From assembly GCA_963834945.1 (NCBI GenBank), contig CAWIDT010000001.1:372001-436000 (forward strand): a stretch of DNA of 64,000 nucleotides. The letters run 5' to 3'. The notes under the pieces were generated by a model, which saw only the letters and a list, made by a program, of their open reading frames with translations, searched no databases and was not told the origin of the DNA. The position numbers and the translations under genes were made by a program. This document shows positions 57,550 through 64,000 of the stretch, one piece after another; the stretch's first letter is position 1, and every line of letters begins with the position of its first letter. The stretch comes from R-RK-3 sp963834945 (GTDB lineage: Bacteria; Pseudomonadota; Alphaproteobacteria; Rhizobiales; Rhodomicrobiaceae).

Positions 57550-58082
57550 CCGGCCGCCTCCGCAAAAACGCGCGCCGGCGTCGCCTGCGACATGTCGCGG
57601 CGAGCCGCGCGGAGTTTCAGGAGGAATTGGGTGGCATTGATCGCGTAGCTGAGATAGGCGGCAAGGGCGAGCAGCATCTGCCCCTGAGGAGTGAGAGTGT
57701 CGAAGGCGAGCGCCGCCAGATAGGCGGTGTGCAGCGCCAGCACCAGCATGGAGAACACATCTTCCCAGAAGAAGGCCGGCGCGAACAGGTAGCGGCCGAA
57801 CACCGCCTTCTCCCAGATCGAGCCGGTGATCATGATGGTATAGAGGAAGAGCGTTTTGACGATGATGGAGACGGTCGCGGCCAGATAGCCCTCTCCCGTC
57901 GTCAGATAGCGCAGCACCAGCACCAGGCTGATGGCGAAGACCGCGAATTGCAGCGGCGCCAGGATGCCCTGAACCAGCGTCCAGGGCGAGGCGTCCCGGC
58001 GCCGGCGTTGCTCGGGCGTATAGAGCGGACGGCCTTGTCCGGCCTGCCATTTGCCCTTTGCCTTCGCATGCGTCGCTGCCAT
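57546..58082 (-). CDS. bchF: 3-vinyl bacteriochlorophyllide hydratase BchF
   Basis: The 178-residue membrane protein has RPLYTPEQRRRRDASPWTLVQGILAPLQFAVF, then TM segments at about 42-60, 75-92, 105-125 and 130-150, including GSIWEKAVFGRYLFAPAFFWEDVFSM. BchF hydrates the 3-vinyl group on the way to bacteriochlorophyll a. It is the first gene of the long minus-strand operon and lies just downstream of two PpsR-type operators. Confidence 0.95.
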   Translation of the reverse strand: MAATHAKAKGKWQAGQGRPLYTPEQRRRRDASPWTLVQGILAPLQFAVFAISLVLVLRYLTTGEGYLAATVSIIVKTLFLYTIMITGSIWEKAVFGRYLFAPAFFWEDVFSMLVLALHTAYLAALAFDTLTPQGQMLLALAAYLSYAINATQFLLKLRAARRDMSQATPARVFAEAAG

Positions 58083-58140
58083 GTCTGCTGCCTGATCGAG
58101 CCAGATCGCTCCCCGCAGTTTACGAGCCTGCGGGAGGTAC

Positions 58141-58182
58141 TGTCAATCAAACTAGACATTTAAATGTCAGATATGTGAGACA
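58141..58182. promoter_or_regulatory. Tandem PpsR/CrtJ operators upstream of bchF
   Basis: Two perfect TGT-N12-ACA sites are present: TGTCAATCAAACTAGACA (58141-58158) and TGTCAGATATGTGAGACA (58165-58182). Their starts are 24 bp apart, just over two helical turns. They lie 59-100 bp upstream of bchF on its promoter side. PpsR represses bch operons under aerobic conditions by binding tandem sites of this form. Confidence 0.9.
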
Positions 58183-58256
58183 AATAGCAGGCCGGCAGTC
58201 CATATGGCCGTTGCTGCCGTACTTAGCGCCCTGCTTTTCTGTTGCGCGCGGTTAAG

Positions 58257-58274
58257 TGTCATGTATAGTTTACG
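58257..58274. promoter_or_regulatory. Third, one-mismatch PpsR-type site
   Basis: TGTCATGTATAGTTTACG fits TGT-N12-ACA with one mismatch in the last base. It lies between the bchF and aerR/ppaA starts, about 120 bp before the latter, and might let PpsR act on the divergent antirepressor gene. Confidence 0.5.
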
Positions 58275-58392
58275 GCGGCTAAAGCGCGCAGAATTCAAAA
58301 TAAGCGCAAAATATTGGTGAGGAAGGGACCCGGCCGAGCAGTCTCTGGTCCGCTCGGCCCCGCGTCAAAGCAAAGCCAAGGGGGCTTTTCTC

Positions 58393-59304
58393 ATGGAGGG
58401 GTCACGACCTCCGAGTAGCGGTGCCACGCGCGTTGGTTTTGCGCTGAATTCCGCCACCGTGTCCGAGCAGATGTGCCTCGACCGGCCTCGATTCCAGGGC
58501 CGGCCCACTCTTCCGAAACCCGATCTTTGCATTGACGAGACTCTGGGAGACGTCATCGCCGACGAGATCCTGCCCCGGCTGATGCTGCGTCACTCGAAAC
58601 TGGACGGCTCGCCCCGCAAAGAGAGATGGAGCGCCGATCCGGCTGCGCCCCTGTCGTCCAAGGTGGCGGATTTCGCCGATCTCGTCGTCAGGCACGAGAC
58701 CGATGTCGCCGATGCCTATGTCAAATTTCTGCTGCGTCGAGGCCTCGACCTGCAAACGGTGCTCCTGCAGCTTCTGGCGCCGACCGCCCGCAGGCTCGGC
58801 CAATTGTGGGAGGCCGATACGATCGATTTCATCGACGTAACCATCGGCATGTCCAGGCTGCAGACCCTCATACACCGCCTGACCCTGCCTCTGGCGTCGC
58901 CGGCGGACCGGCCGGATCGCCGGCTTCTGCTCGTCCCCGCGCCGGGGGAGCAGCACACCTTCGGGCTGGTGATGATATCCGAGCTTTTCCGTCGCGAAGG
59001 CTGGCGCGTGCATGGCACCGCCTCGATGGAGCCCAGAGAGCTGACTTCGCTCATATCCAGCGAATGGTTCGACATCATCGGCTTTTCATTGAGTTGCGAG
59101 CGCTTGCTCGAACCGTTAAGTTCATTTATCCAGGTAGCGCGCCGGATGAGCAAAAATAAATCCGTCCGCGTTATGGTCGGCGGTGGGGTTTTTGCGCAGG
59201 ATGCGGCCCGGTCGGCTTGCGTTGGCGTGGATTTGATCGCTTTAGACGCGCGCGAAGCCTTGGTACTTGCCGAAAACGCTCTAAATAAGAGCTTGATCGT
59301 GTAA
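58393..59304 (+). CDS. ppaA: PpaA/AerR-type B12-binding antirepressor of PpsR
   Basis: The 303-residue regulator has a helical N-terminal half (LGDVIADEILPRLMLRH; LRRGLDLQTVLLQLLAPTARRLGQLWEADTIDFIDVTIGMSRLQ). The C-terminal cobalamin-type domain has PGEQHTFGLVMISELFRREGW and IIGFSLSCERLLEPLSSFI, then VMVGGGVF. In AerR/PpaA a His in this loop coordinates B12 or heme (SCHIC domain). The protein binds PpsR/CrtJ and relieves or tunes repression with light and oxygen. It is divergent from bchF and lies 62 bp upstream of ppsR. Confidence 0.9.
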   Translation: MEGSRPPSSGATRVGFALNSATVSEQMCLDRPRFQGRPTLPKPDLCIDETLGDVIADEILPRLMLRHSKLDGSPRKERWSADPAAPLSSKVADFADLVVRHETDVADAYVKFLLRRGLDLQTVLLQLLAPTARRLGQLWEADTIDFIDVTIGMSRLQTLIHRLTLPLASPADRPDRRLLLVPAPGEQHTFGLVMISELFRREGWRVHGTASMEPRELTSLISSEWFDIIGFSLSCERLLEPLSSFIQVARRMSKNKSVRVMVGGGVFAQDAARSACVGVDLIALDAREALVLAENALNKSLIV

Positions 59305-59366
59305 GTCCCTTTTCATTTCTGACGAAAGGCCGGCTATCGGTTCGCCCCCCGATACCGGATAAAGAT

Positions 59367-60785
59367 GTGAGACAATTCAAAGCGCCCAGAAAATCGCTTG
59401 GCGGTTTGGACGCCAACACAGTTGCGCAGATGGTCACGGCTTTTGCCGATCTGTCTCTCATTCTTGATCGTAAGGGCATCATCCGCGACGTCGCGCTCGA
59501 TGACGCGGATCTGCTCGGCTTCGGCTGCGATGACTGGATCGGCCGCTCCTGGACCGATGTCGTCACTGCCGACAGCCGCCAGAAAGTTCAGGAAATGCTT
59601 GCCGACGCGCTGTCGGACGGCCCGACCCGCTGGCGCCAGATCAATCACCCCGGCACCGACGGCAAGGATCTGCTGATCCGCTATTCCGCGATGCGGATCG
59701 GCGATGAAGGCCGGATCATGGCGGTCGGCCGCGATCTCCGGCAGGTGTCCATCATCCAGCAACGCCTCCTGGGGACGCAGGCGCAGCTTGAACGCGACTA
59801 CAGCCGGCTCCGGGAATCGGAGACGCGCTTCCAGACGCTGTTCCAGATCTCGACCGAGGCGATTATCGTCCTCGACGCCGCCAGCATGAAAATAACCGAG
59901 GCCAATCCGGCCGGTACGCGTATGCTGGCCAACGGCACCTCGCGGATGGTGGGCCGCAGCTTCCTCGACCTCCTGGATCAGAACAGCGCCTCAGCCGCGC
60001 AAACGCTGCTGGGCGAAGCACGCGCCGCGCCCCGCACCAAGGACATTGTCGTCCGGCTGTCCGGGAACGGCGCGAATGTGTCGCTTTCGGCGTCCCTGTT
60101 CCGGCATGACAATGGCACATTCTATCTGCTGCGTCTGACCTCGCTGGGCGTCACCGGCCTCGCATCGGAACGCCATGGCGCCAAGTCGCCGCTGCTCGAA
60201 GTGATCGCCGCCCTGCCCGAAGGATTTGTCATCATCGGCGAGACGCGCGAAATCCTGATGGCCAACACCGCCTTTCTGGAGCTGGCTCAACTTGGCGGCG
60301 AGGATCAGGCGCGCGGCGAGAAAGTCGACAGATGGCTCGGACGCGTCGAAGTTGATCTGGACGTGCTGGTGGCCAATCTTCGCGAATATGGCTCGGCCAA
60401 GCGCTTTCCCACCGTGCTGCGCGGCGAATTCGGCGCCAGGGAAGAGGTCGAGGTTTCGGGCGTCGCGGTGCTCGGCGCCGATCCGGCGTGCTATGGCCTG
60501 ACGATCAGGCGGGTGCAGCCGGCCACCGGACTGCTCCCGACGCATACGCCGGCGGCGCCGCGCTCTTTCGAGCAGCTCAAGGAGCTGGTCGGCCGCGTGC
60601 CGATGCGCGAACTCGTCCGCGAGACGACCGACATCATCGAACAGATGTGCATCGAGGCGGCGCTGGAACTCACCGGCGACAACCGCGCCTCCGCGGCCGA
60701 AATGCTGGGCCTCAGCCGTCAGAGCCTTTATGTCAAGCTGCGCCGCCACGGCCTCGGCGAACTCGACGAGCCGGAGACGGTATAA
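59367..60785 (+). CDS. ppsR: Transcriptional regulator PpsR/CrtJ
   Basis: The 472-residue repressor starts at GTG: (M)RQFKAPRKSLGGLDANTVAQMVTAFADLSLILDRKG. It has an N-terminal domain and two PAS domains (about 150-260 and 270-385), for example RFQTLFQISTEAIIVLDAASMKITEANPAGTRML and AALPEGFVIIGETREILMANTAFLEL. A C-terminal Fis-type helix-turn-helix follows (CIEAALELTGDNRASAAEMLGLSRQSLYVKLRRHGLG). A Cys begins the HTH (EQMCIEAAL), matching the redox Cys of Rhodobacter PpsR, and another is in ADPACYGLTI. It represses bch, crt and puc genes in oxygen. Confidence 0.95.
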   Translation: MRQFKAPRKSLGGLDANTVAQMVTAFADLSLILDRKGIIRDVALDDADLLGFGCDDWIGRSWTDVVTADSRQKVQEMLADALSDGPTRWRQINHPGTDGKDLLIRYSAMRIGDEGRIMAVGRDLRQVSIIQQRLLGTQAQLERDYSRLRESETRFQTLFQISTEAIIVLDAASMKITEANPAGTRMLANGTSRMVGRSFLDLLDQNSASAAQTLLGEARAAPRTKDIVVRLSGNGANVSLSASLFRHDNGTFYLLRLTSLGVTGLASERHGAKSPLLEVIAALPEGFVIIGETREILMANTAFLELAQLGGEDQARGEKVDRWLGRVEVDLDVLVANLREYGSAKRFPTVLRGEFGAREEVEVSGVAVLGADPACYGLTIRRVQPATGLLPTHTPAAPRSFEQLKELVGRVPMRELVRETTDIIEQMCIEAALELTGDNRASAAEMLGLSRQSLYVKLRRHGLGELDEPETV

Positions 60786-60798
60786 GTGCCTGACTTCA

Positions 60799-60843
60799 CC
60801 TCTCCCATGGGGAGAGGTCGGCGCTGGAAGCGCCGGGTGAGGG
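60799..60843. repeat. REP-like element after ppsR
   Basis: CCTCTCCCATGGGGAGAGG (60799-60817) is a near-perfect hairpin, followed by GCGCTGGAAGCGC (a second small hairpin) and GGGTGAGGG. It starts 14 bp after the ppsR stop. It matches the two arms inside bchB and may act as the ppsR terminator. The rest of the 317-bp gap to bchG holds no gene. Confidence 0.75.
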
Positions 60844-61024
60844 CGGCAACGCCTATGTCGAGGCTCCGCACCCCTTTCACCCGGCCCTCTGCCGCCGCTC
60901 TCGGAGCCCGTATCGCAGTATTTTAGCGCTTATGGGATTAGGTCCGGGCGGCGAAATGACCTCCTCGAAAATGCCGCCGCCTCGCGCCCGCCATCCCTCC
61001 CTCGCCCTCGTCCAAGCGCAGAAG

Positions 61025-61056
61025 TGTAAACTTTAATTGACGGCAATTTTCGTCAA
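61025..61056. promoter_or_regulatory. Putative operator upstream of bchG
   Basis: TGTAAACTTTAATTGACG (61025-61042) fits TGT-N12-ACA with one mismatch. It overlaps a perfect inverted repeat, TTGACG-N8-CGTCAA (61037-61056). It lies 47-78 bp before bchG, so it is well placed for control by PpsR or another dimeric regulator. Confidence 0.55.
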
Positions 61057-61102
61057 CTCTATCATCCCCTGAACGCCCGGCGAGCGCGCATCAGGATCTT
61101 CA

Positions 61103-62017
61103 ATGACATTACCGGCTTCCCTCGCAGCCACGCCCGACCGTCCCAAGGCGTCGGCGGTCCTGGAACTGCTCAAGCCGATCACCTGGTTCGCCCCGATGTG
61201 GGCCTTCGGCTGCGGCATCGTTTCGGCGGGCGCTCCGCTTCGCGGCAATCTGCTCGACATCCTGCTCGGCATCGCGCTTTGCGGACCCCTGGTCTGTGGC
61301 ACCAGCCAGGCCGCGAACGACTGGTTCGACCGCCATGTCGACGCCATCAACGAGCCGAACCGCCCCATTCCCTCCGGCCGGGTGCCGGGCCGCTGGGGCC
61401 TCCTCATCGCGCAGGTCTGGACGGCGCTGTCGCTCGCCGTCGCGCTGATCCTGGGCATCTGGGTGTTCCTTGCCGCCTGCCTCGGCCTGGCGCTCGCCTG
61501 GGCCTATAGCGCGCCGCCCTTTCGGCTGAAGCTGAACGGCTGGTGGGGAAACAGCGCCGTCGCGGGCTGTTATGAGGGCCTGCCCTGGTTCACCGGCGCG
61601 GCGATCATGACCGGCGGCTTGCCGGACTGGCGCATCCTAAGTCTCGCGGCGCTGTACAGCGCCGGCGCGCACGGCATCATGACGCTGAACGATTTCAAAT
61701 CCGTCGAGGGCGACCGCCGCATGGGCGTGCGCAGCATTCCCGTGCAGCTTGGCGCGGAGAATGCCGCCTGGCTTGCCTGCTTCGTCATGGCGCTGCCGCA
61801 GCTCGCGGTGGCCGGTCTCCTGATCGCCTGGAGCCGTCCGATGCACGGGGCCGCCGTACTGTCCATGCTGATCGTCCAGCTTTTCCTCATGCGGCGCCTG
61901 CTGCAGGCGCCCGCCGCCCGCGCGCCCTGGTATAATGCGACCGGCACCACGCTCTATGTGCTGGGCATGCTGGTCAGCGCCTTCGCGGTCAGCAGCCTCG
62001 CCGGAGCCACTCTGTGA
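61103..62017 (+). CDS. bchG: Bacteriochlorophyll synthase BchG
   Basis: The 304-residue UbiA-family prenyltransferase attaches geranylgeranyl or phytyl diphosphate to bacteriochlorophyllide. Key motifs are SQAANDWFDRHVDAINEPNRPIPSGR (first Asp-rich loop, about 68-93) and ALYSAGAHGIMTLNDFKSVEGDRRMGVRSIPV (second loop), with eight or nine TM segments. The N-terminus LELLKPITWFAPMWAFGCGIVS is typical of BchG. The stop overlaps the GTG of the next gene (TGTGA). Confidence 0.96.
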   Translation: MTLPASLAATPDRPKASAVLELLKPITWFAPMWAFGCGIVSAGAPLRGNLLDILLGIALCGPLVCGTSQAANDWFDRHVDAINEPNRPIPSGRVPGRWGLLIAQVWTALSLAVALILGIWVFLAACLGLALAWAYSAPPFRLKLNGWWGNSAVAGCYEGLPWFTGAAIMTGGLPDWRILSLAALYSAGAHGIMTLNDFKSVEGDRRMGVRSIPVQLGAENAAWLACFVMALPQLAVAGLLIAWSRPMHGAAVLSMLIVQLFLMRRLLQAPAARAPWYNATGTTLYVLGMLVSAFAVSSLAGATL

Positions 62018-63381
62018 GGCGCGCATCCAAACCAGCCAAGCCCGATTTGGGATGGCCCGGCATCCTCAGGCTGGGCCTGGTGCAGACCGCGCTCGGCTCG
62101 GTGGTGGTGCTGACCACCTCGACGCTGAACCGCGTCATGGTGGTGGAATTGCAGCTGGCGGCGTTTCTGCCGGGGCTGCTGGTCGCGCTGCATTATGCCG
62201 TGCAGATCACAAGGCCGAACTGGGGCTATGGCTCCGATGTCGGCGGGCGGCGCACTCCCTGGATCGTCGGCGGCATGGCGGTGTTGGCGCTGGGCGGCTT
62301 CCTCGCGGCGCTGGCGACGGTCTGGATGGCAACCAACCTGATCGCCGGCATCGCGCTGGCGGTGCTCGCCTTCATACTGATCGGCCTCGGCGTCGGCGCC
62401 GCCGGCACCTCCCTGCTCGTCCTGCTTGCCAAGCGGGTCGAGCCGCAGCGCCGGCCCGCCGCCGCCACCATCGTCTGGGTGATGATGCTCGCCGGCTTCA
62501 TTCTCACGGCGGGATTGGCCGGACATTTCCTCGATCCGTTCTCGCCTGAGCGCCTGCTCGCCGTCGCGGCGGCCGTCTCCGCGATTGCCTTTGCCGTCGC
62601 GCTGCTCGCCGTGTGGAATGTCGAAGGCGCGGCAAGCGGCGAGACAAGAGCGCCTCCCGGCAGCACCGCCCCGAAACCCGCCTTCCGCCAGGCGATGGCC
62701 GAAATCTGGGCCGAGCCCGAGACGCGCACCTTCACCATCTTCATCTTCGTGTCGATGCTCGCCTACAGCGCGCAGGATCTGATCCTGGAACCGTTCGCCG
62801 GGTCCATTTTCGGTTTCACGCCTGGCGCATCGACCCAGCTTGCGAGCGTCCAGCATAGCGGCGTGCTCGCCGGCATGGTGCTGATCGGCGTCCTGGCGAC
62901 CATCGGCGGGCGCCGGCTCGGCTCCTTGCGCGGCTGGACGGTCCTGGGCTGCATCGCCTCGGCGATCGCGCTGGCCTCGCTGGCGCTCGCCGGACACGCC
63001 GGGCCGGACTGGCCGCTGCGCGCCTCCGTTCTGTTCCTCGGCTTTGCCAACGGCACCTTCGCGGTCGCCGCGATCGGCTCGATGATGGCGCTCGCCGGCA
63101 GCGGCCGCGAGAGCCGCGAGGGTCTGCGGATGGGGCTTTGGGGCGCGGCGCAGGCCATCGCCTTCGGGCTGGGCGGCTTTCTCGGCGCGGCCTCGGTCGA
63201 TCTGCTGAGTGCCCTCACCGGCGACGCGCTGGCGGCCTATTCCACCGTCTTTGCCGCCGAAGCCTGCCTGTTCCTGGCCGCGGCCCTTTGCGCGCTGCGC
63301 GTCGGGGCGAGCGTGAATGCCGCGCCGACCATCGTGGCAATCGGCGAAAACATGCTGCCTGCGGGCGCGGGAGAGCTTTGA
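62014..63381 (+). CDS. BCD (PucC) family MFS transporter of the bchG-bchP operon
   Basis: The 455-residue protein has about twelve TM segments and the family block TSTLNRVMVVELQLAAFLPGLLVALHYAVQITRPNWGYGSDVGGRRTPWI. MLAYSAQDLILEPFAGSIFGFTPGASTQLASVQ follows. It is the orf between bchG and bchP (orf428 or bch2 in Rhodobacter nomenclature), related to LhaA and PucC and thought to serve bacteriochlorophyll delivery. The GTG start overlaps bchG, and its final base is the first base of the bchP ATG. Confidence 0.92.
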   Translation: MRRASKPAKPDLGWPGILRLGLVQTALGSVVVLTTSTLNRVMVVELQLAAFLPGLLVALHYAVQITRPNWGYGSDVGGRRTPWIVGGMAVLALGGFLAALATVWMATNLIAGIALAVLAFILIGLGVGAAGTSLLVLLAKRVEPQRRPAAATIVWVMMLAGFILTAGLAGHFLDPFSPERLLAVAAAVSAIAFAVALLAVWNVEGAASGETRAPPGSTAPKPAFRQAMAEIWAEPETRTFTIFIFVSMLAYSAQDLILEPFAGSIFGFTPGASTQLASVQHSGVLAGMVLIGVLATIGGRRLGSLRGWTVLGCIASAIALASLALAGHAGPDWPLRASVLFLGFANGTFAVAAIGSMMALAGSGRESREGLRMGLWGAAQAIAFGLGGFLGAASVDLLSALTGDALAAYSTVFAAEACLFLAAALCALRVGASVNAAPTIVAIGENMLPAGAGEL

Positions 63382-64000
63382 TGACTGCGAATGCGGATGA
63401 AACTTTCGACGTGGTGGTGGTGGGCGGCGGACCGGCCGGCGCCACGGCGGCGACGGCGCTGGCCCGGCAAGGCCGCTCCGTGCTGCTGCTCGACCGCGCC
63501 GGGCGGATCAAGCCGTGCGGCGGCGCCGTCCCGCCGCGTCTCATCCTCGACTTCGCCATCCCCGACGGCCTGATCTGCGCGCGCATCAATTCGGCGCGGA
63601 TGATCTCGCCCTCTGACATGCGCGTCGACATGCCCATAGACGGCGGCTATGTCGGCATGGTCGACCGCGAGGTCTTCGACAAATGGCTGCGCGAGCGTGC
63701 CGCCCTCGCCGGAGCCGAGCGCCGCACCGGCACCTTCATCCGCCTCGACCGCGACCCGGACGGCGCCGCGCGTATCCACTATAAGCGCTCCGGCAAGGCG
63801 GATGCCGCGCAGTCCATCCGCGCGCGGGCGGTCATCGGCGCGGACGGCGCCAATTCGCTCGTCGCCCGTGATGCGCTGCCGGATGCGGGCAAGGTGCCCT
63901 TCGTCTTCGCCTATCATGAGATCGTGCGTGCGCCTGCCGCCCCCGGCGGCGGCTATGACGGCAAGCGCTGCGAAGTCTATTACCAGGGCAAGCTCTCGCC
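63381..64000 (+). CDS. bchP: Geranylgeranyl reductase BchP, C-terminus beyond window
   Basis: An open frame starts at ATG 63381 and runs to the window end (about 206 codons). DVVVVGGGPAGATAATALARQGRSVLLLDR is the FAD-binding GxGxxG motif, then GRIKPCGGAVPPRLILDF, MVDREVFDKWLRERA and VIGADGANSLVARD are typical of BchP/ChlP. It reduces the geranylgeranyl tail to phytyl. It overlaps the upstream transporter gene by one base. Confidence 0.95.
   Translation, partial: MTANADETFDVVVVGGGPAGATAATALARQGRSVLLLDRAGRIKPCGGAVPPRLILDFAIPDGLICARINSARMISPSDMRVDMPIDGGYVGMVDREVFDKWLRERAALAGAERRTGTFIRLDRDPDGAARIHYKRSGKADAAQSIRARAVIGADGANSLVARDALPDAGKVPFVFAYHEIVRAPAAPGGGYDGKRCEVYYQGKLS

Overview
The window is about 64 kb of high-GC alphaproteobacterial chromosome. 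The evidence points to a purple, bacteriochlorophyll-making member of the Hyphomicrobiales (Rhizobiales). There is a Ros/MucR regulator, an rpsT-dnaA-dnaN-recF-gyrB replication block, a tol-pal operon, a large photosynthesis gene cluster, and short palindromic repeats of the kind common in Rhizobiales. I cannot name the genus from sequence alone.

Layout. 0-9.3 kb: a DUF5996 protein cut by the window edge, mucR, a GH31 glycosidase, mutM, enoyl-CoA hydratase, a Tat-exported dienelactone hydrolase, a VOC protein, a methyltransferase-like protein and a UDP-glucuronate epimerase. 9.5-17.8 kb: rpsT, a regulatory region that may be origin-related, then dnaA, dnaN, recF and gyrB. 17.8-21.1 kb: a mobile island in which two IS630 elements, one IS481 element and two palindromic elements are joined end to end at CTAG sites. 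21.1-28.2 kb: a TetR regulator, hisE, a TPP riboswitch that controls a GNAT gene and thiC, two unknown membrane proteins in lower-GC DNA, ybgC and a frameshifted ruvB. 28.4-36.8 kb: ruvA, ruvC, yebC, a YmdB-like phosphoesterase, 5-formyl-THF cyclo-ligase with a 6S RNA upstream, a large pentapeptide-repeat membrane protein and a DnaJ-TM-FGE fusion. 37.2-42.0 kb: tolQRAB, a 45-residue lipoprotein and pal.

42.1-64.0 kb: the photosynthesis cluster. On the minus strand is one long, tightly overlapping unit, bchF-N-B-H-L-M-lhaA-puhA-puhB-puhC-orf-acsF-puhE-hemA. On the plus strand are a B12-type antirepressor (aerR/ppaA), ppsR, bchG, a second PucC-family gene and bchP, which runs off the window. 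hemA feeds tetrapyrrole synthesis. BchH, AcsF, BchLNB, BchF, BchG and BchP carry out successive bacteriochlorophyll steps. LhaA and the Puh proteins assemble the reaction centre. Two perfect PpsR-type operators (TGT-N12-ACA) lie upstream of bchF, and PpsR and its antirepressor are encoded next door.

Two features stand out. First, a 106-bp MITE-like element (three copies; net insertion 102 bp = 34 codons) shares its TAGAGC termini with the resident IS630 elements. One copy sits in frame inside the GH31 gene. A different REP doublet sits in frame inside bchB, and a related repeat supplies the start codon of tolB. Second, acsF (2), bchH (4), bchB (1) and ruvB (1) carry eight single-base frameshifts. 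All eight are insertions, in otherwise well-conserved genes. This pattern suggests sequencing error more than decay, but if real it would abolish bacteriochlorophyll synthesis.
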